Shown: positions 12,231 through 26,136, counted from the first letter of the stretch. The stretch: DNA of 64,000 bases from Ophioderma brevispina (GCA_023653785.1 JAMKCH010014122.1:1-64000), one strand, 5' to 3'. The notes: generated by a model not told the origin, from the sequence alone. Translations and numbers: made by a program.

Positions 12231-12583
12231 AGATGCAACGACAGATTTCAAATAACAGGTGTCCCTAAAAAATTTGAAAATTATGATTTTTGTGCTGGTG
12301 TAAGGCTTTCTATCAAAAATATTCCCATCTGAAAGGATTAAGCTGAGAATTATTTCTTTAGTACAGAAATTGTGAAATTTCTAATTTCCTATAGGAGCAA
12401 AATTTATACGAAATTTGGCCTGTTTTATATTGAAATATAAGCATATAAACATCACCTTTTGTTTTCACTTTTAGGAGATTTCTGTACCAAAATACAGGGT
12501 AAGAAAGCTTTGAATGTCTAATCTTTATGAAATCACTACATATGACACCTTACATGGATGCTTCAAAATCTCTCGTTGCATCT
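12231..12583 (+). mobile_element. MITE family B, copy 3
   Basis: 353 bp with TTAA at 12227-12230 and 12584-12587. Ends are AGATGCAACGACAGATTT and AAATCTCTCGTTGCATCT. Both ends show the same G-to-A change at position 3 of the usual AGGTGC end. Interior matches copies 1 and 2. Confidence 0.88.
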
Positions 12584-12587
12584 TTAA

Positions 12588-15500
12588 ATATTAAAGAAAC
12601 TCTATTTTATTGGTTTCTCAAAATGAATATATAGCATGTAATCACATTGTAAGAAAATAGTTTTACATAAATGCATTGAAATTGAGTTAAGATTTTTGAC
12701 TTTTTTGTTTGTTTGAATAATGGAGATTTTGTTGATAAAGTTTCTCAAAACTTACTTGATTCTTAAACAGAATTGTATATTTTATAATACTATTCACAAA
12801 GTAAAAATAAACAAATACCTGTTTGATTGTAATAAAGTAACTGAAATTCTGCATCATTGATAGTTTGAACTCTCCCAATATCTTAATGGAACCAAAACAA
12901 AAAATTCTTTGTGAATTTGGGAGATTGGTCCTCCAGTTTACATGTTTAAAATTAAATTTCTTCCAAACGTGGTTTTTCAACATACATCATTTCCATGCAT
13001 TCTATGTCATTGTGGATATCGCATGTCTTATTGACCATGGACTCCCCGTAAAGCAAGACGCATCCTTACCGCTAATTCTTGGTATTGTGTGTCATGCCCA
13101 TGGCCCATTCAAACGCATAGGCTTGGAGAAACACCTGCTACATAAATATTCCATACTTAAAGCTGTGCGCAATACCAAAATGTAGGTCAAAGTCATATCT
13201 GACATATTGTATATTGTAACCTGGACAATTTTAATTATGAAATTGCAAAAGGTACTTAGATGGTAATTTGTAAAAACTAATAATTGCATATGTGAAGGAA
13301 ACCTGTGTTTTGATATTCATTATTGCCTTCCCTCTATCTGCACTGTGTTTAGGTGTGGAATATGAATCCATGGTGATTTACAGCTACTTACACTCAATTT
13401 CAAAGTTCAAATGAAGATTTTTAGTTTACTTATGCCTAATGCCCATGGTATACTACCAGTCACAGCGAGCGATTTCTGCTTGTGATCATGCGTAACACTC
13501 AATCTTTGGTCAAAATTTGGTGTTACGCATACCAATCGTTCACTGCAACTAGCAGAATGGGCATTATTTACTAATTTACTTTGGGGTGAACCACTTTAAA
13601 AAAATGTGTTAAATAACCATTAAAGACTGTGGGATGCAGTGCATTTAACTGATTTTGATTTACACAAAATCAAAGTCCCTTTAGATCAAGGTTTGAATAT
13701 TTACTGAATGTCCATAGGTTTGTTGCAGAGAGAGAGTAGACTAGCCTCCATACTTTGGTTCAGAATATCCCTTGGAATATGCCTGGGTTTCCACCTAGCA
13801 GCACCATGGCAACGCATAAAGGGAATACATAGCGACATACACACACACGCATATTTTAACACAAAATAAAAACAGTCCGTCCAAGGGATTATGACCCCGA
13901 TTACAGTGAGTTAAGTCAAAGAGTCAGGTTTTTTAATTACATAGGTTTAGGCTTAGTCTGAGGTTGCTCTGGCAAGACACTCCATGTTGGGTGGGTCATG
14001 TCATGGGCTGTGTCTGAGCTATGTGTACCAAGCTAGTTTAAGCCCAGAACTCAGACCTTGCAACCTTCTTGGCGATCACAAACCCAAAACAACTAAATTT
14101 TATAAGCTAATTATGGTAAATTACCTCCAAAAATGAGACAAATCCTATATAGTTACTGGATTTATCAAATGTGCAAGATAAAAAAGGGAAGATTTTTTGA
14201 ACAATAATGATATGACAAAAGTACAGACAGAAATATTGGTTGCATAATGCAAAGCACATAACAAGGAATACACAACTGAATTCAAGCCACTGAAGATAGA
14301 TAATAAAAAGAATTATGTACTGGTGCATTACAAGTCATAGATTAAAAACAAATAATATTACAAACACCACAACATGATTTTGCACTCCACATTTCTTCCC
14401 CTCATGACCCCTCAAGGACACCTGACCAGATCTAATGACCATATAATCAGCATTATTTTTTAATCAAGTCATGCAGCACCCTGAAGGTCTTATCTCACGA
14501 GCCGCGCTGACTTGGTCTTTAGAGGATGGTACGGACCTGCCTAGCACAACATTTATTAAAACTGTTTTACGCTCTGTCGGTTAATACACCCTCCACTGCG
14601 GTGGACATGCCTGTTCCTGCTCGACTCAGCTGATCATCTTATGATAACACGAAACGAGCGACAAATCCGCTAGATTAGAAATCTGCTGCTTTTTGCGGTA
14701 GAGATTGCAATTGGTGTATGCTACCGGCTAGACGAAGAAGTAAATTTAGTGCAGGTTAGATTGTATTGATGTTACTTAGCTTTCGTGGAGTATAGTCGGG
14801 GAATTGTTACTCTCGGTCGTAGCAATTGTTTTCACTAGCTCACTTGGAATAACAAGACATAATATGCAATGACCAATATTGAATCAAGTTATTTTCAGTC
14901 ATTCAATTTAAGACAGTTGTAAAGACATTTGTACTAATAAGATATTGAAGTCCACCTATTAAAGTCATTGTGGTAACAACATCCAATATTTAATCCATCT
15001 TTATGTGAAAGGCCCGGGACCTGACATTAATGGCATATGTGCATGCGACTTCAAAGCCCCCATGTTCACAAAATTCTTAACCAAAAAAAATACCTGTTCT
15101 TGTAGACCCATGATCAAGAGGTGGGTGGTTCTTAAGACCCATTTGCAAAAACTCCCAAAATTTTAGTGTCCATTAGCCCTACGCTTTTGACATTCTCTAA
15201 GTGACCCACATTTCAGTTCGCATCATAAAATTCGTTCCAAATTTCAGTTCTAAAGACCCAGCTTTCATAAAATGTCAAATCTTGGCCTCAGGTTGTGACA
15301 CTTTGTACCACATACCCTCTACTCAAACCAAAGTTGAGAACCCCCGTGTATTTTACTGGCATGTCATAACCCTCCAGGATGAGGTTCAAGAGTAAACGAT
15401 AAATAAAAAATACGGGCTTTTTGAACAATCCATGGAGCCCTTCTGCTTCACCTGCCACTGGGACATTGTATGTTTTCTCTATTTTTTTCTAGATTTTGCT

Positions 15501-15819
15501 CGAAGACAACCTGATATTTCTGTCATACATGGTGCTTTAAATGCCTAATATGATGAAATCTGATGAAATCAGATTACGTCACTTTTTAAATAGTCCCACG
15601 ATATATGTTCCTGAATTCTGAACAGTCATTATTGGGTGAATTTTAAAAAGTCAATATATGTAATTGTCATGTGACCTATCGGCGCATCATAACAAGACAT
15701 ATTGCCTTCATAAGTCTGCACTCTATACCAACGGCTATAAACTGTGTGTCCGTAAAATTTAACCAATTGATAAGAAACAACATTATGCTTTGGAAGCATA
15801 TGTCTTTTTCATAATACCG
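12588..15819. other. Unassigned sequence, no supported gene
   Basis: The stretch holds a less AT-rich block at about 12985-13190 with a 106-codon open frame. I recognise no family in it and see no matching splice sites. The rest shows nothing identifiable. Confidence 0.35.
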
Positions 15820-16193
15820 TACCACTCGGTATAAGCCCACCCCCCCCCCCAAAAAAAAAGGGAGATTTTACTTAAATAGGGTGGGCGGTATCTGCGGAGA
15901 GGATAGAACTTGGGAGTAAATATCAGATCAAAATTGTATAAATAATTATTTCAAGAGCATATTATTCACCATATACCAATTTAGTACACTTTCGTTGTAG
16001 CAGATATTCAACATTTTAAAGTTCAAATTCCCATCAATTTCCTCAAAGTTATTATAGCAAAAACCATCCCAATGCATTGGGCCCTACTTATAGATCGTTC
16101 AAGTTTTAAATTTTTAAATTTTCCTTAACTTTGATGGCTCTATATTGTGTCCTGAATGCTAAAATTACCACCGGGGCTTATACCCTAGTGGTA
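15820..16193. mobile_element. Candidate TA-flanked inverted-repeat element
   Basis: Ends TACCACTCGGTATAAGCCC and, inverted, TACCACTAGGGTATAAGCCC match over about 20 bp, and both start with TA, as expected for a Tc1/mariner-type target. A poly-C/poly-A tract at 15839-15859 lies just inside the left end. Only one copy is seen here. Confidence 0.55.
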
Positions 16194-18029
16194 TGCTAGC
16201 TCCTTGTATTTTCCTTTAAAAATTGAGGGTGGGCTTATCCCTTTAACAAAATTTTGAAATATATCTCAGAAAAGCATTTAATCGACGGACAACTTACAAT
16301 ACTCATAAACTTGCAGAGGGAAAATAATATTTTCTTGCTAATCTGGGTCAAGCCTCACCACCTTTACATCACATATACAGGAAATACCCGCTGTGATGAA
16401 TGTCACATTCCAAGGCATGTCCTACAATCTAATGGTAGAGCACACATTGATCAAGCACGTTATTATAATGAACTTTAATAATTCACTTATAAATGCCGAC
16501 TGCCCAATGGCGGACTAGGATGCCATGTTCTGGGGTGGCAGATGAATTAAACCCTAGAGAACTCATGAACTAGTATAAAAGGAAAAATAGTCTTGTTTCA
16601 TAGAACTACACTATCAGAATATTTCCAATACTTGAATCCACTTTTCAATTATGCCTAATCATCCTGTTAGTTATACAACCCGCTGAGTAATGGCGTATTT
16701 CAGATGATAGGGGGTTAGCCAGAATATGAATGAATGAAACCTGAAACACGGATGCCAAAATATGAGTGGTTGTACAAGTGGAGGGAGAACGGACTCCCAC
16801 AATAGCTTCAAGCTTTGCCCCAGGATCTAATAAAACATCTAAACAAAACTAGGTCAAAATATAACTTTCTTATAAAAGAGTACGCATTTATTCAACAAAT
16901 TGTCAGAATTGTGCCCCTCTTTCATTCCCCCCTGCGTCCCCTTTCCCATTCCCCATTTTCCACCTTTCTTACAATCCACTGGGTATAGGATCTTCCACCA
17001 CCCATCCATATGTGGCAGTCATTAGGGCATTTTCCTCACCTGCATGGCTCGAAAAAGTGGCGGAATTTGGAAGCTCCTTCCGCAGTCAAGTTGGCATTTT
17101 GGAGGAAACTTAGCCTTTGGCGGTGACAATTTATACATAAGATACAGTACAGTGGGAATCTGTGAGAAAAGCGACTATCTTCCCGGGACTATTTACATTT
17201 TTTCCGCCTGATACCTGGTGTCCATGGTTACTATGTTCATGCTTTTTGTTCAAAGCACTTTTGTAACTGGTAGACTGTGTCTGTTTATCTATGACATACG
17301 CACGAGTTAGTAGAACACGAGGGTTACCTCATGAGTTTTGGGAACTGACCCCAGGAGGATCACATTCCCTCATTCTAGCTTGGAACCATCTTACTTATTG
17401 GTTCAGTGATTTTGCATACATTTAGTTTCATCGCGGTCTATGCTCCCCGTGGCAGTTTTTATTCATGTTACTCCATTTCCTCCCTCCTTCTAAAACTGGA
17501 ATTCTTTCTGATTATGTATTTCTGGATCAATCTCCCATGGTGAATGTGATGACATAAATGTAATGAAATGCGCAACTTAATAGGGGCCGCTAAATTCAAT
17601 TAACCAACTATTAGCCATTGTTTGCTTTATCAGAGGCATGGATAGTCTAGGGTTTCTCACTGTGCGCCACCCGCCCTCGCTGGCGGCATAAATTGACAGT
17701 AAAACAAGAGCATCATACCTTTAGGAGATTTATGCAAACTTTACTGAAAATATAATGAAATCTTAATTGACATGTTATCTGAACAAATTCTTATTCGTAT
17801 ATTCTGGCAGATTCCATGCATATTGGTATTGTGATGTGAGTTTCATTTTCATGCCCATGTAACTCATACCCCCCCCTACAACATGTCACCTGCAAATGGT
17901 GCACCCGCAGGCGGAGTGCCCGCCCATCTCTCTGTCATTGGCGTGTGGGCCAGACTCCCCTCATGATAATGTTGCTGTGGGGGGTTCGCCCACTACCTCT
18001 AACCTCACACCGCGAGTCTTTTTTGCCAT
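16194..18029. other. Unassigned sequence
   Basis: No supported gene. Local GC rises towards 17900-18030, where the sequence may be an extension of the neighbouring SINE-like repeat. Confidence 0.35.
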
Positions 18030-18190
18030 TCCCAGCATATCCAGACCCATTTATACTCCTGGCTGGCAGGAGGCAAGCGCGTAAAGTGACTTGTCCCAAT
18101 GTGCACAACACATTGGCTACAGCGGGGCGCGAACCCCCAACCCTTATGCCTATGGGCGACGCTGATCCATGGCACCACATGTGCCCCACC
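18030..18190 (-). mobile_element. tRNA-derived SINE, 5' part
   Basis: On the minus strand the segment reads like a tRNA head: GTGGTGCCATGG, then a B-box-like GGGGGTTCGCGCCCC, then CCAATGTGTTGTGCACAT and GGACAAGTCACTTTACGCGC. The same CCAATGTGTTGTNCAC...GGNCAAGNCAC order occurs in the SINE at 57604-57925. It is a SINE, not a tRNA gene: the cloverleaf is incomplete. Confidence 0.55.
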
Positions 18191-20139
18191 CACTACAACT
18201 AACACTTATAAATTTTAGTTTCAATGTATACTGACAACAAAAATAAATACATACTCAAAAAAAGTTTGGGTTTGTTGTAGTCATCTTGAATAACTCGCCA
18301 TTTTTCTACCCATTGTCCCCTTTATCCTGCTTTTCCAGGCTCTTGAAAGTCACAGTCAATTATACGAAGAGCCTCCTATAAGTTAATCGTCAAGTTGTCC
18401 TAAATATCTTTCCCTATTCTTTTTCACAGGAAGGAGGGGGGGGGGCGGTGGGCGACGCCTCGTTCCGCCTAAGCGAGACCAATCATCACAGCCCCCGAAT
18501 AGGAAGAAGAATCAAATCTCATAAATACTTTTAAGTCTCATAGTTCTAGATGTACGTAGGTAGGACGGAGCCGGGTATCGTATTGCTTTTATACACGAGG
18601 AAATATCTATAAAGGATGTAGATAAGCCGGTCAGTACAGGAAGGTGCCAATGATGAACCCGGGGATCCTGGTCGGAATCGAGAGAGCGGGTCTCACCGTC
18701 CCGTATCTATTACTAAAATTGCTACATTTTTGTTGAAACTCCTGAAGCTTCAAATTAGAGGCTCCGAGTTGTATCAATTCTTGGAGTTTACATGCCCCTT
18801 TATGTATTTCTTATTTTTACGGGGGTCTGTTGAATGTACCGGACTACTCATATCGCCGGATGCCTCCCTAAACTCGAATTGTATCGGAGAGATACACCAC
18901 CTTTAAGACAGTGGGAAGTGTTGGATATTAGATTCGAGGGAAGAATATGTTGCCCGCTACTCATATGATCCTCCCTTAGGATCACTATATGTTCTATTGT
19001 TCAATATATTTTTAGTATATGTTACATCCATTTCTTTGCTAACATACCAGCTGGTCCATCTCCGATAAAGTTTCAAAAAGTCGTTTTTTAGTGTCGCCAA
19101 CAGTCCATTCCCAGTTTAAAAGCTTGTTTTTTGCCTTCGAATGAATGTTTATGAATATAAATTATACTTAGGAGTTAGTTTTTCACAATGATCCGGACTA
19201 GATGTTGTAACCGTATGAGAAAGTATCAAGCAATACGGCTACAGATGCAATTGTTTTCTTGCTTCCCAGTCGCCAGCCAATCCGTTCTTTACAATGTGTC
19301 CAGCTCGTTACACAAGGCGCATATCACAGATGCATTGGCATTTTTTATCAGCCTCTATTATGTCACTAATTGTTAAGTTTAAAACATGATAATATTGATG
19401 ATTAAAGTTCGGCAGGAGTTCTCTAAGAGCATGTCGGCAAAGATTGCACACATATACGTTACGATAATTCGAATAGGGGTGGGGGGGGGATACAAATTGC
19501 TAAAAATAACTAAATTCCTACTGTTCCAATATGTTGTATCGAGAAGATGTCAATGTTTATTATACATGTTTTGCATAAAAATCGGATTTCAACGTACAAT
19601 TTCCAGCCCTATAATGAAAAGAAATCCCTCCTGTTACGTTCAAACCGCGCCAGATCACGTTACCTCCCTCCTGCTACGCTCTTGCAATATGGCGTGGTAC
19701 ATAAAGTCGAATACCATACCATGCTTTTAGTATGAAGGTAATACTTGATAAGGTATAGAGACTATCGGTTAAGCATGTACTTTCATCAGAACAGCACACT
19801 ACAAAAGCCCGACAGATACGTTACTGAAGTGTTAACTTCATGTTAACGTTCAGGCAATCCTCCTAAACTCGGATAGTATTTTTAAGATCACCCATGCATT
19901 GTTCTGTGCTGAGAATATTAAAAGTTTACTATTTTCAATGATTTTCAGGAATTCCATTAATGTTGATATTTCGGCATTTTGGAGACCAACTGAACACTTT
20001 AAACGGAGAATGGCCCACCTGAAGAGGTGTATGTTTTGTATGCAGAGTATTGTTACATATAATAAACCTTTGTATTCTAAAGAAGTATACCCATGAGATA
20101 TTATTCAATATTATGTAAAGTTGAAATATTTGTGCTACA
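18191..20139. other. Unassigned sequence
   Basis: It includes a moderately CpG-rich stretch at about 18430-18900 and a 114-codon open frame at 19386-19730 that resembles no family I know. The end TACACCACCTTTAAG at about 18893 resembles the right end of family J, but no left end was found. Confidence 0.35.
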
Positions 20140-20325
20140 TAATTTTTGCGCTTGACTACGTCTGATCAGTGCAAAATTAAGAACATGCGAAATTGGTTAT
20201 TTTGGCGTGTACTCTATGGATGATGCTAAAAAAAGCAAATTTAAACCAAGTGAAAATGCAAGGCTTAAAATTGCTGGAAGCGTGAAAAATACAAGCGCGA
20301 AATTGCCATTTTTTACATATTGGAA
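20140..20325. mobile_element. Degenerate family E MITE
   Basis: It contains GCGCTT near the left side and AAATACAAGCGCGAAATTGCC near the right, the same arrangement as the intact family E copy at 60261-60469. Internal AGCAAATTTAAA and AAGTGAAAATGC blocks also align. The ends are too decayed to define. Confidence 0.5.
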
Positions 20326-20947
20326 CTTGCTATTGTACCTCTGTATTAATTAACCCTCCAAATGCTGCAGGCAATATTTTTCATTTGTTTTCAAAAAAAA
20401 AATATTTAAAATTTCGCATTTTCCTGTGCATATGTTACAATCAGCATGAAAATGCATTCAAATGAGTCCAAACAAGCCTAATTTGGAGTTGTCAAAAGGG
20501 ATTTTTATGGGGGGGGAAATACCCAATATTACCCCACTGGGGGGGTAAGAAAAAAATTCGGGGGATTTCCCCCACCTCCCTCTGGCACTGCCACTGATTA
20601 TATACAATTTACTTAGAAGCTTGGAAGCCTGGATGAGATTATTACAATAATAAATGATGATAGTTATTATGCACTTGGCTAGTCAGCCGCCGAGACGAAG
20701 CAAAATTGATGGACGAATGCTTGATGATCAGCATAATATCAGAGGTGACAAGCTTTGATCCACTGGAAAAGGCAATGTTATACAAGATGTATATTAGATT
20801 ATAGGGTTAGGAAAATTGCCGAAAAAAAATTTATCCTGTCTACTTTTTTTTAAATCGAACCAAATCTAGAAACTTTAGGTCCAAATCCAACATGGCAGCT
20901 ATGAAACAAATGATTGAGAAATAACCTTGTGACTATGAAATCGGCAG

Positions 20948-21215
20948 CAGGGGCCAAGGCAGGATTTTTTTTTACGGGGGGTGCGGGCCCTTTGAAAAAG
21001 GGGACCTTTTTTTGGAAAAATGGACTAACTCCTCCTCCTAAAATGGTCCGTTTTGTATGTTTTTTTTGAACATCTCATCACAAAAAGTGGACCTTTTTGT
21101 CATATTTTCTTTAAAATTTTGGGCCTTTTTAGCAAAAAAATCGGCAAAAGTGGACCTTTTTCCCTTAATGAGGAGATTTGGGGGGGTGTCGACTGCCCCC
21201 CCTGCTACGGACCTG
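20948..21215. mobile_element. hAT-like element, family I copy 1
   Basis: Bounded by CAGGGGCCAAGGCAGG and GCTACGGACCTG. The interior (GAACATCTCATCA, AAAAGTGGACCTTTT, CGGCAAAAGTGGACC) matches the element at 63095-63329. The 8-bp flanks agree only partly (ATCGGCAG and ATCGCACA). No transposase. Confidence 0.6.
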
Positions 21216-23904
21216 ATCGCACACAAGCTTGTTTCAAGTGTTCGAGAAGTTTAGTTTTGTTGTGTGAAATCTTTGTGAATTTGCACAATTTGTTTGACTC
21301 ATGTTGAGAAACAAATATATTATGGCATGGATTTCACAGATTTGTGCATTTCATCAAAAGAAAGTGTGCTTTTTATCCCGGGCAGCTGATTGGCCGTAGC
21401 AGATTCTTTTGTGAGTGTCCGCCTCATCATCCTATCCACAAACAGATGGCTGTTCATGGTTCAGATCCCTGGTCCTTTTTTGATGGCTCTTTGGTAGTAG
21501 GCAATACCACATCTGATGACCACAAGGTCAGTCGGTTAAATTCTGAAGAGTGGGGCAAGTTGGGGGGATTTACAATGGTTTGGGCGTCCACAGCAAAAAG
21601 TCATTTTTTATAGATCTACAACACAGCTGTTTGAAGGTCTCATTTATTATGACAAAACCAGAATAAAACAAAATATATCAACGGCAAAACACTTTTGCCA
21701 ACTAATTTGGATTATTTGTACCACTGACTTCCTCCTGTGTAAATTTTACGAAATTTCATTGCAGGCAAATATGATTTTTCTTTAAAATCTAGTTTAACAC
21801 GTCTCTCTATGGAGAATGGGCATATAGAGAGTGCTGTAACATACAAATCATGACCTTTGTAGGCCTATATGGCAAGATTCCCACAATGGATTTTTCTGAT
21901 TTTTGCAGAGGTAATAGCTCTTGCATGTCCCAAGCTATAACAGTTGTCAAAATTGTGTCGCCACGGGTTGAAATTGCTCTTAAAATAAAAGAGACAATTT
22001 GCATGGGGTCAAACAGCTGTGACAAGGCACCTGGCATGCTGTGTGGTGCCTGGCACCTCATGCTCTGCAAAGAATAGGGGGTCATGCCGGGTGTGCCCCC
22101 TAAATCCGCCCCTGCTTAATCCCCTTGAATGCTATGTAAGATCTCTATTAACCTCCCTACTGCTTTCACTTAAGTTCCATGTCCTACTTATTCTTGTACA
22201 CATTAACCAATTAACTTCATATTCGGTCAAAAAAATAACTGGCCCAAGAACCTTCTGGGATGTACACAAATTGACCTCCAATGACCCCTATGTGACCTTT
22301 AACCTATTAGGTAAATGCCCCTGCCAGGAGGATCTTTTATTTTTTTAACATGCAGTTTTTCTAGATCCCCATTAACTCTTTGTTAATGATGCAAGCAAAG
22401 AATAATAAAATTAAACCTTTGTGGATCAGGCTATTGAGAGTATTTATTAAATTTGACATACATAAACATCCCAGCCTCCTTGTGTACGATGTAATGTCAA
22501 CAGGTTTTCCATTCAGGAAGGATTTTAATTAAAATATGTCTGATAAATGAACATGTATGTCAATCACGGATTCATTCAGTACTCAATTAGGTTATTAAAA
22601 TGTTATTTTTTAGCAAAATCTGCAGTTTATAAAGCAAAATATCAAAGCTGCATTATTTCACCATAGATTGAGATATCGTCCTGCCACTCATTTTGTTATT
22701 TTTTTGTTGTTGAAAAGTAGCTGTCCTCTCCCCTTCTTTTTCCCATGTGTAGTTGGGGCCAAATACAGGATAGGTTGTATTTAATATATTGATGGTTTCC
22801 ATCTTTTTAATACTTCATCTGAGTTAGGAAAATTGAAGCAATCAACCTATTTGATTAAAATTTGTGATTGCTCATATTGTTATCATTAAACTCTGCCCAT
22901 AATGGTCAATCACTTTTACTTATGGTGTTTAAATGTTTAAGAAATCTTAGTCCATCATATTTATCTTCTCAGTTGATTTTGTTCATGATAATATTCACAT
23001 CTCAACAATAATCATACGATACTTAACACATTGGTATACCAAAATTTTAAATCTAATTCAGGATTAAGCGCAATTCATGTCAGGGCAACATATGCCTGAA
23101 ACAACTTGCCATCAACAATCAAATGTATATGGAAAAAAATGACATTGAGTCAATTCAGGCAAATATTTCATCAAATGTAATTTTGTGTTCACATATATTA
23201 TTTGTTAGTGACTTCCATGTATTTTGTTTTTATCTGTATATTAGAAGTGTTATGTTTTTATAATTAATTGTAGATAACATGTAATGTTAACTGCTATTTT
23301 CTGTATGTGAAGGGCCTGCTTTGAAATCATGCTTGACACTGAAGCTTTTTTTAACCCTTCAATACAGAACGATTAAATATAATAGATGTGTTCTAAAATA
23401 TGACCACTCTTCTTGGATCTTTGTCACATACTGATTCTTTTAAAATGGTTGAGAACAGAGCATGGCACCCCGCTATCATGCACATCCCATTTGAAATCTA
23501 AACCCTTCTGTGTGGAGGATTTTGAGGTGCACTACTTAAAGTGTCTGTGATTGGCCAATTAATCATACACAATCATCCTTTTTTGAGTAACCAATCAATG
23601 TGCTATCTCTTTCATTTACTCTCAGCTAATAAGAGCCTAATCACTTTCTTAGCAAATCTAGGGATGGCCTCTAACGTGATGAAATACTCTTATATAACCA
23701 ATTTCAAAATTTTGCACCTAAGTCTTTTGGCTAGCAGAATCTGGGGTTAAAGCAGGAAATTTTAGAAAAACCTTTTCAAACCCAGCATTGTGATCTATAA
23801 TCTGTGTACACTAGTCACATAAGGATGTAAACATGGGTGCTAGGTAAATCAGGTTAGAATTTTTATGAAAGTTCACTCTTGCCAAGTCTTTCCCAAACGA
23901 ATCC
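21216..23904. other. Unassigned AT-rich sequence
   Basis: No gene could be supported. Open frames of 75-109 codons around 21344-22348 overlap on both strands and carry no motif. 22350-23900 is strongly AT-rich. Confidence 0.4.
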
Positions 23905-24009
23905 ACGAGAATCCAGTTAGATTCTCGTAAACCGCTTAAAGTTTCACATGAACTGAATAGTGGAGACTCTCGCAAACCCAGCTATGAGAATCCAAATGGA
24001 CTCTCATAG
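23905..24009. repeat. Two adjacent hairpins sharing GAGAATCC
   Basis: ACGAGAATC(6)GATTCTCGT at 23905-23928 has a perfect 9-bp stem. CTATGAGAATCC(4)GGACTCTCATAG at 23982-24009 pairs at 11 of 12 positions. Both use the same GAGAATCC core on the 5' arm. Confidence 0.55.
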
Positions 24010-25023
24010 CTCTCCATAAAATTCTACCCCAAATATATGTATTGGCCAGTGCTTAATTGGAACTCAGAATTTGTGTTGAAAGCAAGTGATTACAATTTGA
24101 GACAAGCTTTGTTTTAAAAATTAACCCAAATCTGAAATCAGTATGGATGCATGTAGGTGAATCATATGCAGGGAAGATTTGTTGAAGTGGTAGTAAATTT
24201 AAATAATTTTGGATCTAAATTACATCATATCTAGGAAGTGGTACACTAACTAGTATCAACAGCAGCATGTAATTCTATCTGTATTTATAATGTGTGGCTG
24301 GAATTTTACAAACTTACACATAATACATCACCCTATTTGTGATTACACAACTTGTTTGGCCATCACTGATAGCCCGCAATAATCTACTGAAAAAAAAGTG
24401 TTCACATTTAGGCTTGCAAACTGAAATTAACTTTCTGTAATTTACTTCTAGACAGAACAGATATCAGATCCTTTTTGAACTGGATCTCAAATGGAATTAA
24501 CATCACTTTTGTAAACTTTGGTATTATTTTGGTTTTACTGGGGGATAAGTGGGAGGCAAGGCCTTGTCTATGGGAGGGTATTTTCCCCATACCCCCCTGT
24601 CACATTTACTGTTTCTGTAGACCATGCTACCAGTTAGCTCTACTACCTTGCCTTCCCCTTATCAGCATGATTCAATATTTTCCAGTATTTTTCGGCAGTA
24701 AACACTTGCAAAATTACTGTGCCCTAAAATTACCAAAATTGTTGGTATCTAGTGTAATGTATTGTTATTTTTGAAAACTGTATTATGTATGTATCGTAGC
24801 AAGCAGTGTAAAATTCCCACAAGAAGATAAAATATTAATGTGTACATTATGTTCATATTCTCTGTGCAGATCAATTTTGAGTTTCAAGAATCCTTTCTAT
24901 TAAATTTTGCAAAAAAGTGTATTTTTCTATGAATATCATCCACAGATTTATTTCAATATGTATATGTATTAGCTGTTGAGTATGAATATTTTAGTTCAAA
25001 TATTGTGTTATGTTGTAATATAG

Positions 25024-25151
25024 TGTGCATTGTCCAGGATCGCGTGCATCATGTATAATTTGTTTACACTCTGCTGTCATCGTGATCTGGCTGGATCGAT
25101 ACGGTTCAGTGCCTGAGACGTATATGTGCAGACTCGTAAAAGCTTGCCAAG
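25024..25151 (+). CDS. Candidate internal exon, unrecognised
   Basis: A 128-nt block with clearly higher GC than its surroundings lies between an acceptor-like ATATAG (ending 25023) and a good donor CCAAG/GTGAGA (25147-25156). One frame is open throughout from GTG 25025 and yields 42 codons, with four Cys in the first half and YGSVPETYMC in the second. The other two frames have stops. There is no polypyrimidine tract at the acceptor and no partner exon was found. I do not recognise the family. Confidence 0.25.
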
Positions 25152-25656
25152 GTGAGATAATCTTGTGTCTATACGAGCACGCCCAGTGTAGGAAACAATC
25201 CACATGCACCACTGGAATTTACTTTCACATTTGGACAACAAAGGCCCAAATTTGGCACAGATAAACTAAATTCACTTAATTCCCAAGAACTTTCCTTGTA
25301 AATTTAGTTTGTACATTATACTAATATGATCCATATATATTTTGTTTTAACTGTAATTACTGTATCATGTATATTGAGGGGAAAAGTGTTAATTTAACAA
25401 CTTGCTTGTTGAAAACTATGCTATAATGATTGAATTTGTGTGCGATTCCACAATCAATTGTAATCATGTAAACAAACCCGTTTCATTTGTGTTGACAGTT
25501 TTCAGTTATTGATTAAGAAATGATTGCCGACAGTCATTGGCTTATGTAATGAAACCTGAAACAAAGATGGTTATTGAATTTGTATTTCTATATTTGTAAT
25601 TGAATTGCTTCATAAAGTCAAACACACCTGGGGAGAAACAAGAAACGCTATGGTTG

Positions 25657-25921
25657 GTATCTGAAAGGGAGACTAACTTTACACCTGGTTTTAAACCAGG
25701 GTTAGTCCTATAAGAGGGAACCTTTTTTCTTACAACATACTCTAAAAGGGTGCTGTAACAAGTGGGCAAATTCCTCATGGATGGGCTGTTCCAGCCCATC
25801 CATGAGGAATTTTCTCACTCGTTACATTTAACTTTCACAGTATTTTGAAAGGAAAAAAGGTTCCCCTTGTAGGACTAACCTGTTTAACCCAGGTCTAAAG
25901 TTAGTCTCCCTTTCAGAATAC
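25657..25921. mobile_element. Foldback MITE family F, copy 1
   Basis: Nearly the whole 265 bp folds on itself. Ends are GTATCTGAAAGGGAGACTAA and its inverted partner ending CTTTCAGAATAC. A second inverted block is GGGTTAGTCCTA against TAGGACTAACC. The centre is a perfect 21-bp stem with a 3-nt loop (25768-25788, 25792-25812; core CATGGATGGGCTG). No coding capacity. Target duplication is not evident. Confidence 0.85.
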
Positions 25922-26136
25922 AAGCCGATATCTTGTTGGATTCACTTGTAATCATGTACTGCTAATTTAAAATTTCATTTGAGAGGACAAAATGCCAAAA
26001 TTTTGTTTAAGATTTAAACAAATATCATGTTGCATATGATATCAGTATCACATGTATTTTTGCAACTAATTGCTTCAATTACCAGATCTGATACAGTGGA
26101 TAATCAATCACATTTTAAGAAGTGGATGTTTGCTTA

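Noticed and set aside
17896..18205. Overlapping open frames on both strands
   Set aside because: They cover a tRNA-derived SINE head and adjoining GC-rich repeat; no protein motif.
25025..25264. Saposin-like domain in the candidate exon
   Set aside because: The Cys spacing and the YG-VP-C pattern only loosely recall a saposin half; helix length and cysteine positions do not fit.
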